The notes under the pieces were generated by a model. The model was not told where the DNA came from, did no database searches, and saw only the letters and a program-made list of their open reading frames with translations. The position numbers and the translations under genes were made by a program. From Siderastrea radians (Eukaryota > Cnidaria > Anthozoa > Scleractinia > Rhizangiidae), in assembly GCA_964017195.1 (NCBI GenBank), contig OZ024895.1, forward strand, positions 30,350,875 to 30,414,874: 64,000 nt of DNA. Reading direction: 5' to 3'. This document shows, piece after piece, positions 22,870 to 33,960 of the stretch (the stretch's first letter is position 1; each line of letters starts with the position of its first letter).

Positions 22870-23765
22870 TCTTTACTTCATTGCGGTGCGCGTTCTTCAC
22901 GGGCTGAAATGTTTTGGTCTTTAAATGTGACGACGGGACTCGCTCTGCAGTGCCGGTAGCGACGCTAAAGCGAAAGCTTCAAACCCTTCGATGCCCAAGA
23001 ACAACACTTCGATTTTTTCCATAAACTAATCCCTGGAATTGCAGAAAAGGAGGAGAAAGAATGGTTTGCGAACAGAAACTTGGTAAATCAGATCTGTTAG
23101 CCGCAGTCGACACCTTAGCTAGCTGCAGTACGTTTTGTTTTCATGGCAATTCATGTATTTTGAAAATTGAAATGAATATCCATGCCATCCTGTGCGGTGA
23201 TAACAAAGAAAATAAAAGCTATTAATAAAAGAGTTTCTTCTGTTTGAAAGGAATGTGAAATGTTCTCGCTTTATCTAGCGCTAATTAAAGCTAAATGCGG
23301 TTCGGGGTGGTAATCACAGCGGCGTGATCGAGTGAGTTTTGGAAACATTTTTGCTCTCGATGCATTCGCCTTTGTGTTTTATGGCAATGGGAAAGTCAAG
23401 AATACCCAATTAAACAAGATTCCAAACCTTTATGATTCTAGATCATATTCCGCGAGCGCTCGCTGAATATAGTTTGCTTTTGGATAGCCGGCGGACTGAG
23501 AGGCTGGCCGGCTTACGAACACAAACATTCTTTGAGTTCTAGCTTTTTGTGGACAGCCGCCAAAATGCGCTGAAAATAATCGAAAGCCCTTTTACTGGCA
23601 CTAAAATCAAAAACAAGCGAAGAAATTTCAGCTTCAGGCTACAATTTATCTTTTTACCAGTTGAACTGTTGACGTTTTGTCACGTTCGGCAAGTAATTTG
23701 ATCGCAAATTTCAGATCAAAACAATAACAAAGGCGTGCCTGACTAGGATCATTTAACCATGTATT
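22870..23765. repeat. Inverted copy of the 9930-10400 repeat
   Basis: Contains the complements of the words listed for 9930-10400 and ends GCCTGACTAGGATC near 23750. An extra segment at about 22980-23290 is absent from the other copy. Confidence 0.65.
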
Positions 23766-24229
23766 TTCTGTAGATTGAATAATCAGAGGTTCTAAAGGAC
23801 ATCAGTCTTTCTAAAGGGTATTTCACAAAACTATCCAGCCTTAATTATAAAGCTCTTTTTATGCTCCATGGATGCATGCAGATGGAGGTAGTCATATTGA
23901 AGAACAACTTAATTTATGAGATTTTTTGGAAATATAAAATACAGAAAAATTTTAAGGGAACTTAATATAGATATATTTTGAAATCATGTTTTATTTATAC
24001 ATACTTGTACATGCTTTATTTTTTTATTTTATATAATTATATACTTATATGATTATAGTGTCTTAGAACTTTACATTAATGTTACTGTTAATTCAAATTC
24101 TGTAAGAAACTATTGTTCATATAAGAAAATGAAATAGGATTGAATTAAAAATGTTGTACCTTTATTAGTGACAGTCAATTTGTGTGATGTTGCCTTTTAT
24201 CTAAGAAACTAATAGGGTGAATATACCGG
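23766..24229. other. No gene recognised
   Basis: Very AT-rich (TATATAATTATATACTTATA-like) sequence. No supported feature. Confidence 0.35.
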
Positions 24230-24650
24230 AGTTAATTTTACTCTGATTTCAGAGTAACTGCAACTATGATTATGGAGTTAAAATAACTCTAGTCTTTGAT
24301 GGAGCAGAGTTAAAATAACCCTAGTCTTTGATGGAGTAGAGTTAAAGTGACTCCCTCGTTGGAGCTATTATAACTCCGAAATTGGAGTTAAATTTGGGAG
24401 TTAAAATGACCCCAAAAGAGGAGTTATTTTAACCTGAAGTTTTTATTCCACTTTCGGAGTTATAGCAACTCCCATATGGAGTATAAATAACTCCTTTTAT
24501 AGAGGTAAAGTGACTCCCCCACTGGAGTTATTTTTAATAACCCCGAAATTGGAGTTAAATTAAGGAGTTAAAATAACCCCCAAAAAGGGGTTATTTTTAA
24601 CCTAAAATTTTAACTCCAGTTTTGGAGTTAAAATAACTCTTTGAAAATTA
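24230..24650. repeat. GGAGTTAAAATAACTCC palindromic minisatellite
   Basis: Many copies of a palindromic 17-mer with variants (AACCCC, GACTCC) and short spacers. Same word as at 13080-13172. Confidence 0.9.
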
Positions 24651-25067
24651 CTGTGCAGTACTTTATGCAAATTACATCGCGTACTTGAGCCGCTTGTGGT
24701 ATTTCAACCGCAGTTCACTATATTATTATTTTGTTCATTCGCATCAAAGATTTATGCTAACAAGTTTAGCAAACTGCTTGGCTCCGTGCAAGCATTTCTT
24801 TGTTTAAAAGAAATTCAATCGAGTTTAGGGCAGATTTTTTACGTCATTTCGATATGATTAATCGATTCGTGAAGATGTTTTCATATTTTAAAGAAAATCA
24901 CTGAAAATTAAAACTTTTCGTGACATTAATAGTAGATCTAATCCAACAAACCTCACTCTCAAGAATAGAGGGAAATTCTTGTAAGTGGAGTCTCATCTGT
25001 TAACGACTGGGCGGAACTCAAGAACTTAAATCTTGCAGTTCATCGAGGAATATTGCGTTATCTTTAA

Positions 25068-25597
25068 CCCTCGGGCGTACAAAGGGGGTGGCATAAGGTT
25101 TTTCCTGAATTTTCCCAAGACGATTTATCATCTCCATCTGCCGTTTTCAGTAACTGTGCGCATATTCCTTAGACATATTTTGACGCAAGTTTGGCGATAA
25201 TCAGTTGCCTTGGTTACAAGATATCACGTCATAAATAACAGGTAGTAAAGCCATTTATGGAATAAAATTGCGTGTTTTTGACCCTTTTAGGTGAAAAAAG
25301 AGCAAAATGTTGACAAAAGGTAGCAAAGGGTTTAATTATATCATATTTTACTGTCTAGCATCAAAAAGTTTCAATTTCTGACAATTTATGATAACTTCTA
25401 ATTTTGGGTCAATCCTGGGTCGTCACAGACGCCCAACTTCCCATAATATATACCTCATCTTTTACAGCACATCACATCCTTTTACTGAAGGTAAAATCTT
25501 TTCGAAATATTGTAACACAGAAAAACTGCGGGGGGCGGGGAGCCCATCCCTCCTTCTACCACGGCGTTTTTGTTTTTCTTTTGATTTACGTCCGAGG
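25068..25597. mobile_element. Candidate TTAA-flanked MITE
   Basis: TTAA at 25064-25067 is followed by CCCTCGGGCGTAC. The complement GTCCGAGGG ends near 25597 and is followed by TTA(T). Both ends continue with G-rich or C-rich runs. The second target copy is imperfect, so the exact right edge is uncertain. Confidence 0.5.
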
Positions 25598-25732
25598 GTT
25601 ATCATGACGTTTTCTTACGTCAACCGCCAAACGGCGAAATTTTCACCGTCAACCTTCAAGAACGATAACTTTCACTGTCAAACGTCAACAGAAGCATATG
25701 TTATTAATCGCCAAACAGGTGATAGCAAAACC

Positions 25733-27420
25733 TAGGGCAGATTATTCAGACTGGGGTTTTTTGGGTCTTCTAGGACAGGGGGAGGTTTTCGCCCCCTCCC
25801 TCCTTAACTACGAGAATATTCAAACTATGACAACGAAACTTAAAGGGGAGATAGTACATGGAAAATGTTTCCTTTAAGGTCCGCAACATGAGCTGGGGAC
25901 GTCATACGACGTCCGCATTACGTCATGTTCTCAGGCGGCGGCCATCTTGGTCTGTCATCTCGGATTTCTTGATCGTCCACAGAAACTCCAAAAATAAAAA
26001 ACACCAAAATTGACCAAAAAGGAATCAAAAACAACAAAAGAACACGAAAATGATCTAAGAATGTGAAAGTTGTTTTTACAGTGCGACTACTCGGACCGGG
26101 CCACTTGGAAGAAAATTGACGAATCATAGCCTTAATTGAGAACAAAACAAACCAACATTTTTTCACGAGCTGACCAATAACGTTGAAGGATCTAGACAAT
26201 ATATCTTCAAATAAATTTGTAACGGTCTAATTCTGCGGACCTCCCTGGAAATAGTCTATTTTTTTCATTGGTTAACTGCAATAGTGATTTTTGAACGTTT
26301 CCAAATGGTGCGGTGTTGAATCGATGTGATTGAAAATATCTCGCGGATTGTTTGTACACGCTACGTACGCTATAAGCTTACGGTAAATGTAAATGTTTCC
26401 AAAATGGTTTTTGTCCAGAAAATACAAATAAGACTGAATCAAGAGGGTGGCATATGCAGCAATAGTCAGCAACATTCCTAGCTATTAAGAGACTACCTTT
26501 CAGACTTGCACCACGCTAAAATGGAACTAAAAGCTCCCATAAGGGATTTGGATTTCCTCGCAGTATTGAGACCACGGTTGCGAATTGAAAGGGCTGCAGA
26601 AGCCAGAATCAATACATCAACGATAAGCACTTGTTGATTCAAAAAGCAGTTGGTAAATAAGGAGATTTAAGAACCTCTGTTTATTATTGAACGATTGAAG
26701 CGGCAAATGTCGATTATCTTTAGATCTGTTTGTTTATATTATACTCGCTGTGCTGATCGAGCTCTTCGTAGAATTGAGCAAGTTTGATGCGTTACCGAAC
26801 TTCTTTTCGGAAAAGGTTTCTTCTACAAACATACTCAGGCACTAGCGGTGCTGCTGAAGCGAAAGCATTATTTAAGGATTCTTTATGGGCTAAAATTTTG
26901 CTATCAATTGCGAATTCAACGTGTGAATGTTCTGCTCAAAATTTAGGATCGAAAGTAGCCAATTGTAGACGTGGCAATTTCCCGAGAGGTCACGATCAGA
27001 GGTCACGGTTTCAAATTTCTTCGAACATGTATTGTCTGGATGTTTCAACGTTATTGGTTGTTTACGAGATACTTTGCTATCTTTTGCTCTCAATTAGCGT
27101 TGTGATTGGTCAAATTTCTTCCAAGTGGCCCGGTCCGAGTAGTCGCACTGTAAAAAAAAGTTTTAAGTTTACAATGAAGAGAATGAAATTCAAAATTTTG
27201 AGAAAACTCTTTGTCAAAAAGTGGTCGCCATGGTAATGTCTCATTTGTTGACAAGAACTTTCTATGCCAAATTGTTCTCAGATAAATTTTAGGAAAAGCC
27301 TCCAAGTTAGGTGGTTCTAGTTTGTTTACTAAAAAGTTATAAACGTCCAAAGTCCGTGCGGGTAGAATCCACCCCCCCCCCCCAACTCCCCGGTCTGACT
27401 AAGGATAAGGCAGCTTATTG
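25733..27420. mobile_element. piggyBac-like MITE family 1, copy II, split by another element
   Basis: The left end (GATTATTCAGACTGGGG) and right end (inverted CTTAGTCAGACCGGGG) are diverged versions of the 60545-61111 ends. The internal words match copy I at 9456-9945 on both sides of the insertion at 26078-27151: ACACGAAAATGATCTAA to the left; CGCCATGGTAA and ATGCCAAATTGTTCTCAG to the right. Confidence 0.65.
26078..27151. mobile_element. 1074-bp TIR element nested in copy II
   Basis: The left end ACAGTGCGACTACTCGG and the right end are perfect inverted repeats for 37 bp, through GGCCACTTGGAAGAAA. Similarity then continues, weaker, to about 130 bp. Copy I of the host repeat lacks the insertion, so it is a discrete event. 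No transposase motif is visible in the open frames. An A/T-rich flank hides any target duplication. Confidence 0.75.
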
Positions 27421-27502
27421 TGTGTTAATGACGATGCACTGAAAAAAAAACATATTTTCAAAGTAAGATCCAGATTTCAGTTTCGGGGAAGAAAGGCTTT
27501 AA

Positions 27503-29107
27503 GGTGTTTCGATACAGTTTTTTTGGGACCATACCTAACTTTTTGAATCGGCGCTTAGACAGTCCTTTCCTTGTCAGATCAAAGTGAAATTTGCAATATT
27601 TGTTGGTTTTGGATTGAATGTTAGCGTGGTTTACATTTTGTGAAAATCGATATTTCCCTGACAACGATAAACAAAAAACCTCGAAAACACTAAAATTGAA
27701 ATTTTCCGCGATCCAGATTTCACTTTGAAAAGCAAATACCAACATCTTAAACTGTGGTGTATGGCACACAAAATATACAAGAACAAAAAAATTCTGTATG
27801 TTTGTTTTGAAGTCAATCGCAAAAACATTTCCAACCTTAGTTTTTACATAGTAATAGTAAATCACCGAAAAATAATCAATGCTTTGATGAAATAGCTCGA
27901 AAATACTTTCAGAATGTGTCGTTTACTTACTATTTTACGCCTAGAAAGTTTGTTGAAACTGGTGTTCGCGACCTCGAGAACGAATTGTTTTTCTTGGATC
28001 ATTCGCGTAATAATTTGGTGGTAATTTTTGAATTTGAGCGTTTTTGCGAAAATCTTAAGAACGGCTGGATGGATTTTTTTTAAAACGTTAAACACGCGTG
28101 CTTGACGATGTGTCCAATTTTAGTATCGGGTCTTATTAACATTGATTCACTGGAACACTTTTAGATTTAACGTTAAAGAGGACGGTTGAACCGACGGAAA
28201 AGCTTGCATTACAAATTCACATTTGGCAAATAAATGCTAATATATTCAAAGTAATGCGCAAAGCATTCCTCCGTGGTTTTTACTTTTCGTTGAAATCTAC
28301 AGTGCAACAAAGAACAAAGAAACCAGATAAAAGTCACGAAGCAATGAATTACGCATTACTTTGAATATATTAGCATTTACTTGCCAACTGTGAATTTGTA
28401 ACTCAACCTTTTCCGTCGGTTCATACGTCCTTTTTAGCGTTAAATCTAAAAGTGTTCCAGTGAATCAATATTAATAAGACTCGATACTAAAATTGGTCAC
28501 ATCGTCAAGCACGCGTGTTTAACGTTTTAAAAAAATCCATTGAGCCGTTCTTAAGATTTTCGCAAAAGCGCTCAAATTGAAAAATTACCACAAAATTATT
28601 ACAAGAATGATCTTAGAAAAACAATTCGTTCTCGAGATCGCGAACACTAATTCCAATAAAACTTTCTAGGCGTAAAATAGTAAGTAAAAGACACATTTTG
28701 AAAGTATTTTCGAGCCATTTCATCACGGCATTGATTATTTTTTGGTGCATTTACTATTGCTATGCAAAAACTAAGATTGAAAATGCTTTTGCGATTTACT
28801 TCGAAACAAACATACAGATTTTTTTTGTTCTTGTATATTTTGTTTGCCATACACCACAGTTTAAGATGTTGGTGTTTGCTTTTCAAAGCGAAGTCTGGAT
28901 CGCGCAAAATTTCAATTTTAGTGTTTTCGAGGTTTTTTGTTTATCGTTGTCATGGAAATATCGATTTTCACAAATGTAAACCACGCTAAAGTTCAATTCA
29001 AAACCATAAAGTAATGCAATTTTCACGTTGATCCGACAAGATAAAGACTGTCTAAGAGCCGATTTTAAAAGTGAGGTATGGTCCCAAAAAAACGGTATCT
29101 AAACATC
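27503..29107. mobile_element. 1.6-kb foldback element with ~780-bp arms and TTAA flanks
   Basis: TTAA at 27499-27502 and 29108-29111 flanks two long inverted arms. The outermost words are GGTGTTTCGATACAG and the complement (right end diverged). Arms can be followed inward through GGGACCATACCT, the CGCCTAGAAAGTTT region and GCAAATAAATGCTAATATAT to a short centre near 28305. Arms differ by scattered substitutions, so the element is not recent. The paired open frames at 27458-27865 and 28698-28989 are mirror images of one arm, not two genes. A partial copy is at 38125-39038. Confidence 0.85.
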
Positions 29108-30072
29108 TTAAAGGGCCAATTCTCCAAGTTCCGTGACAAGGGTGTAGTGAAATAAATAAAACCAATAAAAGTCCCATGAGACACCTGAGGTGTTGGTCTA
29201 ATTGCTTTTAGAAAACATGTTTGTTGTTGGCACTTAATCCGATCGCATTACAAAATTGAATTATTCTGGACCTTTGCCTTAATTTTGAGAAGAAGACTTT
29301 ACTTAGACTGCAATTTTCCGATTTAATGGTCCTCCATTTATTACACCAGAAAGGATACAATGACGTCATTTACTCACGAGCTTTAGCATGCAGCGTGTGA
29401 ACACAGTTTCGAAATCCGTATTACCACTTTAATTTTGGGATTGGGGAAAGATCGTGTGCGCTTTACTGGTGCGAAGGTCTACGCCTGTTTTGTAAACAAC
29501 ATATTTTCCGAATTTACGACGTTTTATACATAGCCCCTTTCACAAGGATGAAGTTTGTTCCTGTAAATGTTGGGTTTTTGATCTGCTGTGAAATGAGGCG
29601 ACTCTTGTTTGAGTCCATCTTTCCACAAACGAATGAATGTCAGAGAGCATCGCAAATATTGAGATACGCAAATTGTCCGTGAGAATTACCAGTAGCATAG
29701 GATCATATTCCAGTGTTTCAATACTTTGACGTTGATCTTGAAGATAATTGTATTTCCCTTCGAGCTTTGTATTGTAAAAATCTTTGCTTAGCTCATGGTT
29801 TCAGCTTGTTTACGATGTATGGTAGTGTAGCGTGTTATGCCAGCGTGACAGACTGGACTGTTTGCTGGGTGTTGCAGAGTTTGTTTGCGTTTTTCTTAGG
29901 ATATTTTACTTCTTTTCTTCTTGAACTTCGAAGAAAGTGTTGTTCGGACGTCCTAAAACCGTTTAGGAAACTTGCTGAATAATCGACAATCGGTCGTGAA
30001 TAGTGAATTACAAACAAGCAATTAAAGGGGTGCACTGATATCTGAGTACCACAAGGAGCACAAAGCAGCTAC
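29108..30072. other. No gene recognised
   Basis: Flank between the foldback element and the peptide array. An open plus frame at 29713-29982 has two hydrophobic runs and a basic end. It has no recognised family or splice support and is left unannotated. Confidence 0.3.
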
Positions 30073-30139
30073 CATCAGCCCCTGTCTTGAAAGCAAAGAT
30101 GGTGCTTTCAGCGAAAAATTGAGAAATCTTCGGAGTCAT
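30073..30139 (-). pseudogene. Unit 0: isolated diverged signal-peptide exon
   Basis: This 67-nt exon matches the other first exons in length and ends (ATG ACT, ACAGG.GCTGATG, donor now GTAGCT). The hydrophobic core is interrupted by a glutamate (FFAESTIFAFKTGAD), which weakens it as a signal peptide. Homology to the array ends a short way into the intron and no exon 2 was found below it. It is therefore a truncated relic at the edge of the array. Confidence 0.7.
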
Positions 30140-32273
30140 GTTTTCAGCCTGATAACCTCAGAGTCCTCGACAATCGGTCAACAAGCATTCAAACATCAGA
30201 ATTTTAAAGTGTCTAAATTTTTGCCTTCTTGGTTCGGTTGAGGATGCAGAAACAACTGTTCAGTAAACGGCAACTTGAGTAGTCTAAAAAACTACAGCGA
30301 GTAATCATTTGAGGGTATTTTGCTTTATATTAAGCGGCATACAAACGATCCTTTTACGCCTCCAGTGCCTACTGCAATGCAGCTTCAAACAATTAAACAC
30401 AACAAATTGTTTCTCATATTTTTCATTCTAAACAGGCGTTTATTCTTATAGGACGTACTTTCATTGCGCAATCAACTTTATGGCTACCCATCTTTTTAAA
30501 GAAAAATTTGAAAACTATAACCGTAAGGGCCGATCATTAACATTGCGTTAAAAGTAAACAGACTCTGGAATGCAACATTATAACAGCTGTCGCACTAAAC
30601 ACACTATATATAATAGCCTACTAATTTAATTGAATAGACTTTTGTCTCAGCTTGTTTTATGACTGAAACAGTAATTAAAATCCCTCCTATTGAGTTGGTA
30701 TTGTTTTATTTTGTTTTCTAACAGTTTTGCGGATAATAGCCCCGGTTAAAAAGTTGTATTTCTGCAATGTCAGGAGACGAGCATTCGGTAGACGAGGCCG
30801 GTATAATGAACTTGTTTTGTGTTCTTACTAAACATTATAGAAAGAGGAAAAAATACTGCTGACAGGATAGCATGCATTTCATACGACTTTTCAAAAAGAT
30901 GACACTTGAGTAAGAGCCTCGCAGCAGCAGAAACGGCTCAATACGCGAATAGTATTTTTGGTGGCGTTTTGTTGCTCCTAATTAACGCTAAAAATTTCTT
31001 GCTCCGTTTTGTTCTCAGCTGCACATCCTGATTAGTAATGTTGCTCTCTTCAGTCTTGCTTCGCTCACAGTCTATTAATTCTTCTTTGCAACATAAATTA
31101 CCTGATTTGAATGCCGCTTTACATATTTTCGAGCAGTCATTTTTTTTTGATGATGCAATATCTACTCAGCAAAGAAAGCTATACGCTTTATTTCAAAATT
31201 GCGGAAAATACATTACCAGTACTCTTTTGTCTCATTGCTAATGGCGCTTGTTGCCTTGATTCCATCTGCAGAATTCAAAGGAAGATTTGGCTTAAAACGA
31301 GGCAATCAGGGCCAGTGAACATAGAGACAAAAGAACAATGTATTTTTCGCCATTTTGGAACAAGATGTATTCAACTAGAAGTCTATTCAGCCACTGAGAG
31401 GTTCGTCATCAGAAATACTACAACTGGAAGCCTAAAATAGCCGAAAAAGGCCGCAAATTATAATAGAGGTGATATTTTCTTCTATAACTCAAAATATGGT
31501 ATTCAGTTCATGTATTCGTATGGCGAAATCACTCGCATTTTTTTAGGAAGTTATCTTTCCTATTGAAACATATGCAACGGCTAATAGTCGAATTATTCCT
31601 GAGACGTGGAGGTAAACTGCCTCGGCAAAAAAAAATACGTTTTGAAACAATCACCATTTTTCTGATCCCTTTCATTTTTATAGCAATTATTTCATTTGAT
31701 TGTACTCTGGCTTGACATATCCATGGCATTTATACAACTGCCAGTAACATTAATTTCTTTTAAGAACTTGCTGACACGTTTTATTATTCTGTAGATACCA
31801 AAGTTACGATCCTTTTCCACCCGTGCATCATTCGCCTACCTTTTTCTCGACATTAAAGTACTTAGTATTTTATTCGGTTTTAGAATCTCTCGTGTGCTTT
31901 CAGAGTATCAATTGTCATCGCGCAATTGGTGAAAATGGGAAACAAACGGTGGCCTAGAAGTGTTTTCAGCTGTGAACTTCTTTATTACAAAAACATTGCA
32001 AAGCAGCGAAACAAATTCAAAATATGACTAACGCCTACTATTAATTAAAGCTACCAATGAGTATTCTACAAATGGTTGAGTCACAAATGCTGCATCAGAA
32101 AGACGTTTCAGAGACATGCAAGTAAAGAACGTTGACTGAGCGAAGTCAATATTCTAACACAATTTTTATCTGGATTATAACCACGTAAAGGAGATGTAAC
32201 CCTACATATAACGACTTCAAGTTTAGATTTGGCCTTAAGTTAAAATTTGACTGCAGCTTTTTGTCGATTTTAC
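30140..32273. other. Diverged array spacer, no intact gene
   Basis: Contains a weak copy of the spacer blocks, for example ACTATTCTGTAG..A..AAAGTTA-like at about 31785-31805 and the equivalent of the 48-kb cysteine block near 31850-31960, with stops. Plus-strand open frames at 31038-31241 and 31111-31440 are adjacent, in different frames and without a recognised motif. Confidence 0.4.
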
Positions 32274-32307
32274 CAGGCGTGTACGTTTTAACGCCGACCC
32301 ATTGCTA
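32274..32307 (-). other. Splice-flanked 34-nt block (unit A copy)
   Basis: On the minus strand this block is preceded by CTCAG and followed by GTAAAA. It is the diverged member of a six-copy set. Joined to exon 1 it hits a stop. Confidence 0.35.
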
Positions 32308-32807
32308 CTGAGCAGTTTGTACCTATTTTCTTAAAAACAGAAAAGATATTGTTGAGTATGTTAAAAATATTAGGTTTAGCGTGCACACAGCTACACCAAT
32401 GGAACGTTAACCCACAAACAGACTACTGCTCTCATTCGCTCGTTTAAGAAAGAAAACAGCATGAAAACTGACTCCCAACACAACCACACCACAAGCGAAG
32501 CTTGTTTCAAAATGTAAACTGACAGGAAAGCCTTGTTTTCCTCTCTCTGTCTTCCTCTGTTTAGAAGACCATTTTTTGGTTCGCCTTTTTTTCTTTTCTA
32601 TTTAAGTTGATTGTAAGTTGAAATTGTTAGGTAATGACGCAAACTCTTGCTCCCATAATATTTAATTTTCGGTTATGGCACTTACCGTGGAAACGTCCCT
32701 TAACCGTGTCAGTAGGAAATTATTAAATTGAAAAACGTCAAATTTTTCCAAGATTTTTGTTTCGTTTTGATTAAAAACCTGGGATGGAAAACCTTTTGCA
32801 GGATGTT

Positions 32808-33499
32808 TTAACATGGCTTTAAATCCAAACAACTTGATACAGTAAAATGATTTATGTTTTTGATAATCATGTTCCAAACATTTTTACGCTTTGGTTTATT
32901 TAGGAAACACAATTTGCAGTTCGCACTTACGTAACCTGACCCAAAAAGGGCTTGGATCGCACAAATTTGAAAGAATATGAACATATATGGAATGCGTGCC
33001 GTTGTCATTATTATCATCACCTTAAATTCCCCTTAGACTCCACGAAAGCCAGTGTAGAGAGAAACGCTTTACAAAAAAACCTTAAATTACTTTCAAAACA
33101 ATAATAAGCAAACATGCTGTGATTTTCCGTTTCTTTAAACAAAAAAGGGTATTGAATTGATACGCAACTTCAAGTCCAAGGCAATTCTAGGAATATTATC
33201 CAAAGCAGACTCCGCAAACAACTTGAAAGAAAGTTAATACGTAACTGCTTTAATAAATGCACATTCAATTGCCTTTGTAGTCAGCATATGAAGTGTCTTT
33301 TTTTAATGCGTTTTTCTGTTGGCGTCTTTAAAAAATAGATTTACTAAACGCTTTAGATCATAGTGCATTGCAAACAAGCAACTAAAGAGGTGCACTGACA
33401 TGCAAGAATTACAAGGAGTAGAAAGCACCTACCATCAGCTCCTGTCTTGGAAACGAAGATTGTGAAAACAGCCAAAAAATGAAAGGCCTTAGAAGTCAT
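32808..33499 (-). CDS. Unit A: secreted cysteine peptide, two exons
   Basis: Exon 1 (33433-33499) encodes a 22-residue signal peptide starting MTSKAF, with core FHFLAVFTIFV and ending KTGAD. The donor is GATG|GTAGGT, phase 1. Exon 2 (32808-32935) follows a GGGTCAG acceptor and restores the frame, giving a 64-residue precursor. The mature part begins GYVSANCKLC, has a basic middle (KPKRK) and ends SSCLDLKPC and a stop. It thus holds four cysteines, two near each end (C-x2-C and C-x5-C), which could form two disulfides. Its exon 2 is longer than in units B-E because it takes in sequence that is intron in those units. An alternative reading is a single exon from an upstream ATG near 33017: the frame 32808-33020 also begins with a hydrophobic run. 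Function is unknown. Secretion is inferred from the leader. Confidence 0.65.
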
Positions 33500-33726
33500 G
33501 ATTTCACCTTACTAACGCCGCAGTCCACGACTAATGGTCAACAAGCATTCACACGCCAGAAATTTGAAACGTTTTGTTGCCTGTTTAGCTCGCTGCAGGG
33601 CGCAAAACAAGCATTAAAACAATTGCATTGTCATGCAGACCTTCATATCAGTAGCGGTGGGTAAATAAATGAATGATTATTAACCATAAAACTTGCAACG
33701 GAAAAAAAGCATAAAGTTTAAGAGTA

Positions 33727-33960
33727 ACAGCGGAGCTCGCGGAGCCCCATGGGTAAGCAAATTTGGTAACCCGTTGATCGGAAAAAAATTGGTTCTGACG
33801 TCAGCGTCCGTCCGTCCGTCCGTACAGACTCTGGGCGAGGGTGAGGGGAGTCCCAAGACAACCCGACCGGGGGAGACGGAATGCCCTTATTTTCTTGTAG
33901 CTGAAGTAAACAATATGGTGGCTGGTTCCTCGTACGCTCGATTTTCAATACGATAATCGT
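33727..33960 (+). mobile_element. Dispersed repeat family 2, copy 1
   Basis: Starts AGCGGAGCTCGCGGAGCCCC and includes TTTGGTAACC, TGACGTCAGCGTCCGTCCG and ACAGACTCTGGGCGAGG. A diverged inverted copy lies at 41130-41357. It interrupts the upstream region of unit A. Class unknown. Confidence 0.65.

Noticed and set aside
27458..28989. Open frames in both arms of the foldback element
   Set aside because: They are the same arm sequence read from each side, so they do not support two genes.
29713..29982. 89-codon plus frame with two hydrophobic runs
   Set aside because: No family recognised, no repeat in the array, no splice context; length is within chance.
31038..31440. Overlapping plus frames of 67 and 109 codons
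   Set aside because: Protein-like in places, but in two different frames, without recognised domains or a counterpart in other array units.
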